Assembly: GCA_018340805.1 (NCBI GenBank)
Contig: JACMZG010001911.1
Coordinates: 58,311,208 to 58,375,207, forward strand
Direction: 5' to 3'
Length of the DNA stretch: 64,000 bases
DNA from: Microvelia longipes
Lineage: Eukaryota; Arthropoda; Insecta; Hemiptera; Veliidae
A program made the position numbers and the translations under genes. Below the pieces are notes generated by a model. That model worked only from the letters and a program-made list of their open reading frames with translations. It did not search any database and was not told the DNA's origin. Of this stretch, positions 33,201 through 45,200 are shown one piece after another. Position 1 is the stretch's first letter. Each line of letters starts with the position of its first letter.

Positions 33201-36200
33201 ATACAGCTGCAATGCATTTTTGACTCATAAGTTATGACGAAGGAAACGACATAGCAGTTTCTAACTTGGACAGTTAAGCGAATGTACACCAGATATATTA
33301 GAGTTGACGGGAATGTTAAGTTAAACAATTAGATCTATTGACCCAGCAAACTAGTCCCCTGATGTAGATGGTAAAATATTATTTACATGTGACTTTATCT
33401 TTTAGAAGAACTCTGGATCAATTACGTCTAAGACGGTGAAGAGAATAATAAGGATTGATTGTTCGGGGTAGTTTTGGATGAGAGGGTTAGTACGATAAGT
33501 AAGGGTCATCAATTTTTTATAATGTTTGGAAATACGTTTTTAGGCAAAAGAACGTAGAGACTATGAAAGACGAGATTGATAACATGGTAAAGGAAATCTG
33601 TAATTTTACGGAGGATATTTGATTGGAGACGGTTGGTGTTAGAAAGCTAAGCATAGCCCTAAAACTTTAGTCCCATAAGTATTGTTAGTAGTTTGTTGGT
33701 GAGGGAATACTCCCTATTCAGTTGCTGACCAACCAGCTTAGTTTTTGGATTTAGTATGACGTTTGCAAGTAAGTCGTCGGTCTACTACAAGAAGCCTCAG
33801 GTAAGTAACACGTCTTTGTGAGGGATGGTTTGTTAGTTTAGAATGATCGGAGGACAATTAGAATGACAATTTGTGAATGTCGAACGAGTAATCTTCTGCT
33901 ATTTGACTTTAATCCTCCGCGACGTTGGAGTAGAAGGAGATGGTTTTCAATGAGGCAAGAAGCGGATTATGATCATGGATTAAATGTTTGGGTTGGAATT
34001 AAATATGACAATTCCAGTTGAGCGATATCGTGCGTAGGGTAAAGGTTGCACACTAAATATTTTAATCAAATTTAACTCGTTTTTTTTTTCAAAATTCATA
34101 GAAACACCACTATGTGTTAATAGTAATGACGGTAACGGAAGAGATAAAAACGACACAATGTAACGGAAGAGATAAAATCACCCCTTTGAATGTAAAGACA
34201 CTGTACATATCGGATAATCCAAGATAGGAGTTATAAACCATTTTCTGGCTGATTATGAAGATTTAGCGATAGCAGTAGAAACCATCAAATATAAAAAAAT
34301 GATATTTGTTTAATATCCAGTAGTAGTAGGGGTGGGGAGGCCAAGCCTGGTTAGTAAACCTTACTTTTGGATCCTTTTCACCAATGTTTAATATCTTTAA
34401 CTCAATACATTTTTTGAGGATTTGGAAAATATAATTTTTTACCTAAGTGCCGCGCAGACAATCCCCGCAATAAATAGTCCAGGAAGTCCTTTTATATGTC
34501 CAGCCACATCTAGTACAAAGAAAGGCAGAATTTGATCTTTCTTTGATATTTTCTAAAAATAATAAGAACGGAATAAATTGCAAACTAAGAAAATCTATTA
34601 GATAACGTGAAATTAAGGAAATAATTTTCTTTGAGCGATCAATTATAGCCAATTTTAATTGAAAAAATCGCTGATAAGGTGGTTCGTATAGTTTGAGGCG
34701 GACGCAAGAATATGACCAAAGTTAGTATTAAAGGGTTCTGATCAGGAAAAATAGGGTTTGCAAATTTTTATAAATGAAAATTTTATATATACAAAGTCCC
34801 TGGCGCGGCGGTCATTCTTTCGCCGTGGTCATTGATGTATAGAATCCTTTCACTAGGTAATTCAAGGGAGCTAGGTCTTCTGGTCTAGTCAAAGATTACC
34901 TCTTAGCCTATCACCTGCACCATGAAGATCCTCAGTCAGCTTAACATGAGTTTACTATAGTAAACTCATGTTAAGCTGACTGAGGATCTTCTCAGTCTGA
35001 GAAGAAAGGATGTCAGCTTAGTTCCTGGACTAATAACTTATCACTGTCACCTTTGCCTACACCTTCATACTAATGGTATCTTTATAGGTAATCACTGATT
35101 ACCTTGCCACTGGTTACCATGAAGATCCTGGACTTTGTCCGGTGAAAATGATTATTCTGAACTAAACAAGTTGGGGACTATACAATACAAATTGGGTCTT
35201 TCCTTGACCCCAACCTTACTCAATAATAATGCTCTGCCTTCGTTTAACGTCCATTTTATTATTAATGAGTTTAAATTTACTGCAAGTTAAAGAAACAATT
35301 GAAGAATCAGATAACATTGATATTTGTGGCACGGTAGCTGATTCTTTAATTCCATATTTTATAATAAAAATATGGAAATAGGAAATGAATACTTACTTTG
35401 GATAGTAAGGGATCACATGTCAAGTAATTCGTGTAAATGACGAGACCATTGAAAATACTAAACAGGTAAAACGAACACATTCCTATCAAGTAAAGAAAGG
35501 AAGCCCTGCAAAAACAATCCAAATAGTTCAGTGTATAGAGACGAAAATGTTTCTTGTCATATAGTTTTCTTTTTAGCGATGTTTTTTATTAAAAATACGC
35601 TAATGAGGTCACCATTGAATTGTAGTGAGGAAGAGGAGGGGGAATGAATTTCATTTGGCCTCCTGAGAAATGTGAGAAAATACTGATGTGTGTCTAGAGA
35701 TTGAGCCCTATACTATAAAACACGGTTATAATCAGTTTACTGCGTGGAAAAATAACACGAGGAAGCCAATGAGGTTAATCCTGGATGTTAAACCACGCCC
35801 ACAATTTGTGATACTTTCTAATTTAAAAAGAAATTAATATAAAAATGGTGTGATTTTCGTCTTCCGTGCGAAAAGAACAATGCCGTCCTGTAACAATGTT
35901 CAGCCAACACTACTGAAAGTAATAATTATTCTTAATAAATATTAATTATTTAAGTAATAGATATTAGTCATAGCTAAGGGGGACTAAAAATTTATCTTTG
36001 TAAACAATGTTAACCTTACGAGGAATTTTTATATCTTATATAATAATCTTTTATCTGAGGTAATTAGTAAAAAGTGCCTGACTACTTGGTCTTCTTGCAA
36101 AGTATTTATTAACTCTTCCTACATACTGTCAGTACTACTATAATGGATTAAATTTTTATTGATATGAAGAATCAAACTTACTTCCTGGCTGACTGCAAAG

Positions 36201-39200
36201 TAGGCAGGGAGAGATACCTCTGGACTTGTATAGGACTCGTGCAATCGTAAAGCCAATTAAATGTTATTCCAAGGGTTGCTGACCAGAACGTCAATCTCAC
36301 AGTTGGATCTATATCGAAACTAGCAAAAATAAAACTCATGGGTTTTTGAAAGAATTTAACATTTCCATACATAATTTAACGGTTGGTCTGTTAATTCAAC
36401 AGAGGATCCACAAGTTGGTTATAATTATGCTGTGGTTGGTAAAAGGGAGGAGGAACAGGAGGAAAGAAAACAAGTTCCGTTAATTGGCGGGGTTCAAGCC
36501 CCGCCAATTAACGGAACTTGTTTGGAAGGTTTCGATATGGTATATAGTCATCACAAACTAACCGCAATGGAGAGGTAAGTGAAATCTTTGATGTCCTCGA
36601 GTTCTCGCCTACTTTGAAGGCGAGGAACATGCTGGTGGCAGACACCAGCCTCAAGACAAATCTATTTCGTCTGTCTCCTAGCTTCTTTACTTCGCTTTCA
36701 CCAGCACTGATGATGAACTGTTAAGTTTGAAAGTCAGCTCTGTCAATAAATATATACTAAGTGGAGTGACATTTTTCTTTTTTTCTCTTATTTGGAAACT
36801 CGTCTTACTATCAATAATAATAAGTTATTTTTATACATTTTTGTCCTTCTACTTTTTGTGCCCTTCTGCAATGCGAGCCCTTAGTGATGCATCAAGTTTA
36901 TATTAACCAGCATTAATTATTAATCATCTCCAAAAAATTTAGATCATACGCAAAATTCATAAATACCTCTGTCATTCAAACTATATTTAATAAGAAGTGT
37001 AAAAAGATGTCACCTTACTTAAAGACGTCCAATCTTGATCCATTATAAGCAGTAGATAAGACATTAGCTATTCCGCCAACTTTTGTAGTTCCGACTATAA
37101 CTACGATAACAATAGCCCCCAACATAACTGTAGATTGGAGTGCGTCTGCCCATACTACCGCTTTCAGGCCACCCTGCAAGAAAATCCATTTCATTTCATT
37201 ATCATTAATTAATTTCGATTCTAAAACTTTGTCTAAACTTAATTGAAATAAGAAATCGGTCACGAGGTATCTCATTCATCACATAGGATTCGATACGTTC
37301 ATTCATCACATAGGATTCGATACGTTCATTCTCCTTACTATGGATTAGCTTCATTCATCCATAGGATTCGATACGTTCATGCTCCTTACTATGGATAGCT
37401 CATTCATCACATAGGATTCGATACGTTCATTCTCCTTACTATGGATTAGCTTCATTCATCAATAGGATTCGATACGTTATTCTCCTTACTATGGACTTCA
37501 TTCATCACATAGGATTGATGACATTTTCCTTACTATGGATTAGCTTCATTCATCACATAGGATTCGATACGTTCATATTCCTTCATATGGATTCTAGCTT
37601 CATTCATCCATCAGAATTCGATACGTTATTCTCCTTATATGACTAGCTTCATTCATCACATAGGATTCGATACCTTCTCCTTACTATGGATTAGCTTCAT
37701 TCATCACATAGGATTCGATACGTTCATTCTCCTTACTATGGACTAGCTTCATTCATCACATAGGATTCGATACGTTCATTCTCCTTACTATGGACTAGCT
37801 TCATTCATCACATAGGATTCGATACGTTCATTCTCCTTACTATGGATTAGCTTCATTCATCACATAGGATTCGATACGTTCATTCTCCTTACTATGGATT
37901 AGCTTCATTCATCACATAGGATTCGATACGTTCATTCTCCTTACTATGGATTAGCTTCATTCATCACATAGGATTCGATACGTTCATTCTCCTTACTATG
38001 GATTAGCTTCATTCATCACATAGGATTCGATACGTTCATTCTCCTTACTATGATAGCTTCATTCATCACATAGGATTCGATACTTCATTCTCTTACTATA
38101 GATTAGCTTCATTCATCACATAGAATTCGATACGTTCATTCTCCTTACTATGGACTAGCTTCATTCATCACATAGGATTCGATACGTTTCATTCTCCGTA
38201 CTATGGGATAGCTTCATTCACACATAGGATTCGATACGTTCATTCTCCTTACTATGGACTAGCTTCATTCATCACATAGGATTCGATACGTTCATTCTCC
38301 TTACTATGGATTAGCTTCATTCATCACATAGGATTCGATACGTTCATTCTCCTTACTATGGATTAGCTTCATCATCACATAGGATTCGGATACGTTCATT
38401 CTCCTTACTATGGACTAGCTCATTTCATCACATAGATTCGATACGTTCATTCTCCTTACTATGGACTAGCTCATTCATACATAGGATTCGATACGTTCAT
38501 CTCCTTACTATGGATAGCTTCCATTCATCACATAGGATTCGATACGTTCATTCTCCTTACTATGGATTTAGCTTTCATTTCATCACATAGGATCGATTTT
38601 CATTCTCCTTACTATAGATTAGCTTCATTCATCCATTAGAATTTCGATACGTTATCTCCTTTACTATGGACTAAGCTTCATTCCCACATAGGATTCGATA
38701 CGTTCATTCTCCTTACTATGCTAGCTTCATTCATCACATAGGATTCGATACGTTCATTCTCCTTACTATGGACTAGCTTCAATTCATTCACATAGATTCT
38801 ATACGTTCATTCTCCTTACTATGGATTAGCTTCATTCATCACATAGGATTCGATACGTTCATTCTCCTTACTATGGATTAGCTTCATTCATCACATAGGA
38901 TTCGATACGTTCATTCTCCTTACTATGGATTAGCTTCATTCATCACATAGGATTCGATACGTTCATTCTCCTTACTATGGACTAGCTTCATTCATCACAT
39001 AGGATTCGATATCGTTTCATTCTCCTTTACTATGGACTAAAGCTTCATTATCACATAGGATTCGATACGTTCATTTCTCCTTACTATGGACTAGCTTCAT
39101 TCATCACATAGGATTTCGATACGTTCATTCTCCCTTACTATGGATTAGCTTCAATTCATCACATAGGATTCGATACGTTCATTCTCCTTATATGACTACT

Positions 39201-42200
39201 CATTCATTCACATAGGATTCGTTCATTCTCCTTACTATGGATTAGCTTTCATCATCACATAGGTTCGATACGTTCATTCTCCTTACTATGGATAAGCTTC
39301 ATTCATCACATAGGATTCGATACGTTCATTCTCCTTACTATGGATTAGCTTCATTCATCACATAGGATTCGATACGATCATTCTTCTTACTATGGACTAG
39401 CTTCATTTCATCACATAGGATTCGATACGTTCATTCTCCTTACCTATGGATTAGCTTCATTCATCACATAGAATTCGATACGTTCATTCTCCTTACTATG
39501 GACTAGCTTCATTCATCACATAGGATTCGATACGTTCATTCTCCTTACTATGGATTAGCTTCATTCATCACATAGGATTCGATACGTTCATTCTCCTTAC
39601 TATGGGACTAGCTTCATTATCAACATAGGATTCGATACGTTCATTCTTCTTACTATGGACCTAGCTTCATTCATCACATAGGATTCGATACGTTCATTCT
39701 CCTTACTATGGATTAGCTCATTCATCACATAGGATTCGAACGTCATTCTCACTAGAAGCTGGCGATACGTTCATTCTCCTATATGTAGCTTCAGATTCGA
39801 TACGTTCATTCTCCTACTATGGACTAGCTCATTCACATAGGATTCGATACGTTCATTCTCCAGCGGTGATCATTCGCTTTCATTCATCACATAGGATTCG
39901 ATACGTTCATTCTCCTTACTATGCTTCATCGATCACATAGGATTCGATACGTTCATGGATTAGCCTTCATTCATCCTCAGATGGTAAATACATCCGTTTC
40001 ATTCCCAGCGGTCACCCATCCAGGCAGTATACACGCTCGATGCTGCTTAACTTTTATGACCTCACAAAAACCATGGATAAACTTGCCATATTATAATAAA
40101 ACTTAATATATATTATAATTACGTAAAAGGAACTCTCGTACCAAATTTTAACTACATTGATTATTTTCCAATTTTTTAAAAACGTATACAAGTCATTGGA
40201 TAAAAATTGAACGAATGCTGACAATGAAATACAATTTGGCACGTAGTCTTTATATATAGCTTGATAGATATTTGAGATAAATCTCAAATTGAACAAAACA
40301 TTTATCTAAATTTTTGCTGAGTAAATTTTTGCTAAGTAATTTTTGCTGGTCAATGATGTTATAAAAAATATTCTTTTCCGGATAGCACAACTACACCTAT
40401 TGATTGATTTTTGAACGAAGTTTCAACTCTCTAGTATACATACACTGGGTGATATAACAACACACATAAACATACGCGCACCCACATATACAGACAAATT
40501 CGTAAAAACCACTTTTTTTTTTTTTTTTTTTTTTGGCATTGGTCTACTAGGACCATACAGCCATGGAATACTTATTTTATACTTTTATGACTTGAATAAG
40601 TAATAAAACTGTGTAATTTAGGTTCGGTCGTTATGGGAAATAAAGTATTATTCAAAACAACTGAATCGCCTAAAGGTATGGCTCTCTTAAGGGAAAAAGG
40701 ACTTACAAAGGACTTAGAGACTGAAATAGTCAGCTCTTTATCCCTAGCCCATTCCTGCAATGCATAAACTACAGCTGATAGTATAAGTAGAGCTTCTCCA
40801 AACGATTTAGCAATGACATATAGACAAACGTCATCTGCCCACTGTAGGATTCGCACATCATTACCGAAGTAAGACTCAAGGTCACATACATATAAAGCAT
40901 AAAGAAGGCAAGATAATATTCCTCCCTGGGGCAGCCCAATTGAAGTCCTTCTAGGGGCCCACTAAGCGGCCGTTGACTTTAATAAACAGATTGCGCCCAG
41001 AGATAAGGTTAATTATATTATTGACTAATGGTGGGGGAAACCCGAGTGATATAAGTATTTTATAAAGTTTGCTCAAATTGACATTGTCATAGGCACCCTG
41101 AATATCAACAAATAAAGCCAGAGCACTTTTATCACAAGAAAAAGCTGCGTAAATATCTGATATCAGAATAGCCTGAGGTTGATTTACTGAACAAAATTTT
41201 CTAAAACCGAACTGTGATTTAGGTAATAAGTCATTGCTTTCAACCCACCACTCCAAGCGATTTTTAATTAATCGTTCATAAGTTTTTTTAAAACAGGATG
41301 AAAGAGCGATTGGACGGTAAGAATCTGACAAATTTGGGTCTTTACCTGGTTTAAGCAAAGGAATTATTATCTCATCATACCATGTTACAGGAAAGTCTAT
41401 CTCATTTTTATACATTTTATTAAAAATATTTAAGATTATTTGTATGTATTGGACTGGTAAGTTATATATCATGGAGTAATGTATACTGTCTAAGCCGGGG
41501 CAAGAATTATTATTAGTTTTAATAGCCATATTTAATTCCGACATAGTAAACGGTTCCAAAAGAACGTGAGCAGCTTTATTCCAACCTGCCCAAGGTTCAT
41601 CTGGAAAAGGATTTGAAACAGCCACGTTGTCTGGACAAAGTTTTTTTAATATGTTATAAGCTATATTTTCATCGATATTGTTATTCGAGATATTGTTAAC
41701 ATTGTTTTTATTTTTTAGATTTTTGAAAGTGCGCCATACTTTTTTGACAGGTGTCTGATTATTTAATTTAGAACAATAATTTTTCCACGAATTTCTTTTT
41801 ACTTTTTTTATTGTTTTACGACCTATAGCTTCAGATTTTTTAAAAAGTATATAATTGCATAGACTGGGGTTATTTTTATAGGCCATTACAGCATGTTCTC
41901 TTTGGTCAGAAGCATTTTGACAGTCTGAAGTCCACCAGAATTTAGTTTTAGATGAAGATGCATTAGAACCACTAGTGGTAGGAATAGATTCTTTAGCAGC
42001 ATTATTTATATCTAGTAAGACTTGATCATAACTATATGAGTTCCAAAGTTCTTCTGGGGGAGCCAACGAATTTAAAATAGATTTAAACATATCCCAGTTT
42101 GCTTGATCAATTTTCCACCTTTTTTCACAGATTTGAGAGTTAGCTTTAATAGCTGATTTGATCAGAATTGGGAAATGATTGGATCCTAAGGGGTCTGGCC

Positions 42201-45200
42201 AAACTGACCAGTCCAGTAATGCCCCTAATTCTGGAGAACAGAAAGTAATATCTATGGCTGAATTCTTCTTATGAGTTGGCTGTCTCACTAGGGTGGGGGA
42301 CCCATCATTTAAAAATATCATGTTAGATGAGTGAGAAGCATTAAGAAGCATAGAACCATGCCTATCAGAAAAATCACAACCCCAGGCCAAGTTATGACTA
42401 TTAAAGTCACCACCAATAAGAACTGGGGCCGAGAAAGTTTGAAGAAAAAACCACTTAAGAGGCCTTAAAACACCTTAAACAGATGATTCCGGTGTCATCT
42501 GGTTTCAAATGTTTTTGGAATCACAGTTCTTGTCCTACGCATTTCTTCGATATAAAGGAGGAAAATTAAAAAAAATATAATTCTTTGTCATTTGTTGTCC
42601 AACGTTGTGTGTTATGTTCTATTTTTTTATTTTTTCGCAGTACATCTGTCAACATTGTAAACAACGTTTATAAAATGTTTTGTCCACGTTTTGCTTTCCC
42701 ATATTTTTGCGATTGTTAATGATAATAATCATAAATGAATAAACTAATAGATTGCAGTACACAGTATAATAATGAAATTAAACAGAGTCTCTCCACTAAT
42801 GATATATATTTGACATAGCCAGCTTTCATTCTTAACAGATCATCATCAGTACCTAACTAACAAAGTAAAAATATATCACATAAAATAAAATGCCCGTTTT
42901 AGGGCCTTTCGGCCCATCAGGGTTTCACCCTGCGGGAACCACCTCAGGTGGGTTGCATCTACTACACTCTAAGAATTAATTAAAGTTGGCGAAATCTTTT
43001 TAATACAAATACTATTCATAAAATCTTAGAGCATAGCCCGGGCTGCGAACCCCGGACCTCCGGTGCCGAAATCGAACGCCTTTACGATCACGGCCACGGA
43101 GGCAGACATATCACATAAAATACTCTAAATAAAAATAACATACTAGAATAAAAAGCAATACAATAAAATGAAATAAATGCAAAATTAAATTTTTGCATTT
43201 TAAATTTCCAATTTATGCAAATGTTTAATCTTGCATTTATGCAAATTTTATTGTATTCCTTTTTATTCTAGTATGTTATTTTTATTTAGAGTATTTCATG
43301 TGATACATTTTTACTTTGTTGGTTAGGTACTGATGATGATCTGTTAAGATTGAAAGCTGGCTATGTCAAATATATATCATTAGTGGAGAGACTCTGTTTT
43401 ATTTCATTACTTAAGACTCCACAACTCATTTTTCCATATTACAGTATAATAAGGTAACACAGGTCATAATAGCATAACAGCATCTAAAATTAAAAAAAAA
43501 AAACTTACAACGGATGTGTAGAAGACACAGACTAAACAAATCAATGGTCCAGTAACGTGTAGACTTAGTCCTGTAACTGAATATGCAATAAAAAATATAA
43601 AAATAAATAATAAAAAGTGTAAACTTAATCCTGTAACTGAATATGCAAAAAATAAATATAACAATAAATAATAAAAAGTGTAAACTTAGTCCTGTAACTG
43701 AATGTGCCATTAAAATTATAAAAATAAATAATAAATAATTCTGGAGCGGTGGTCGGCATGTCGGGGGAATTCCCTTTTCATGCGTGTTTCCGTGCTTAAC
43801 AATCCTGGTTGGAATGATATTTTTTACAAGTTTTACAAGTTTACAAAACTACAAAATAAATTATTCCAGCGCGGTGGTCCGCTGTCGGGCGAATTTCATT
43901 TAGAATGCGTGTTTCCGTGCTAAACAACACATTTCTTGCTTATGCAAGAACCATGCCCATTGCGTGGTTCCGGTTCATGCTTTAGAACCCAAGCAGTTAC
44001 TCAATTGACAAGCACTGCTCGTAACTCATTTTGTCTGTATTTTTCAAAGAAAATGCGCATAATTATCCAGTTGGTTATTATATAACGAATTACGTTATAC
44101 TTGGCATGCGATCTCTTACTGTCTAAAGTAAGTATTAATTTTCCAATACTATATTTTAAGCGACCACTACTCCCAAACTCTATTGCCACCAAAAACATAT
44201 ACCATAACTCAATTCTGTTGAATTAAGTTCAGAACTTAATTCAGAAGAAGAATAATTCGAACATGTTGAATACTTAGTTAAACGTGCTTTACCTTGGTTA
44301 AATGCTATTGCAGGTCCATAGATTACAACAGGTAAGTAGAGCATCTAAAATTAAACACAAATGTAAAAACTAGAAAGCGAAAATAAAAAAAGGTATAAAG
44401 AAGAACAAATAATAAGAGTTGAAAGGTATAAGAAACGCTAAATCGATTCAATTGGTCCGACATCCTAGGTTGGTCCGTCAAATAATAAAATTGTTTTCAT
44501 CCTCTCATATTTCTTACATTATTCATTAGGAGATTTTATCCATTAGGGTTAAATAAAGAACAACGATTTTAGTGTAACTTTTCGACTAGTCTGGTCATAA
44601 TTATTCAAGTACTAAAAATAATAAAAAATTCGCTCCGAGGAAGAATAATGTCAAAAAGAATAACTAAGGTTACTGAGAAAAAGTGTGAAGTAATAATGAG
44701 AAACTATTAATTTTCTACAAAATAAGTCAAAAGTAATCCACATGAAGGGTTAAAAAAATACTATAATAGGAAAAAATAGAATTAAAAACTAGAAAACGGA
44801 ATAAAAAAAGAAGGTAACTGAATATTATTTCAGTTACCTTTTCATATTTCTTATTACTCTATTCAAGCCTCACAATATATTAAGTAAAGTAATATATGAA
44901 CCAAGTTGGGAAACAAACGCGATTTCTGTCAGACATGGCATGTAGTTCACATTTTTTTCACCAGGGAGTTGACTCAAATATTTCTGTGGGCGCAGCCATC
45001 TTGTTTTATCCTTGTAATTGTAAACAAACTATTTAGTGTAGTCGATATTATTATTTTTAATGCTTTGCTTTTTACTTTTTATAAAATATTAGTTAACCAA
45101 GTTATTCTTTAAATACTTGGTTGGTTTAAATTATTTAAACAAACAGTTGTGTTTACGCAATACTACGCATTACTACGCAATACAGTTGTGTATTGCCTAT

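Noticed and set aside
37275..39975. CRISPR-like regularly spaced repeat
   Set aside because: Units are contiguous 52-bp tandem copies with no unique spacers, and the genome is eukaryotic.
42888..43107. Possible functional tRNA gene on the minus strand
   Set aside because: A- and B-box-like blocks are present but no cloverleaf closes, and the sequence is a SINE with target duplication and relatives.
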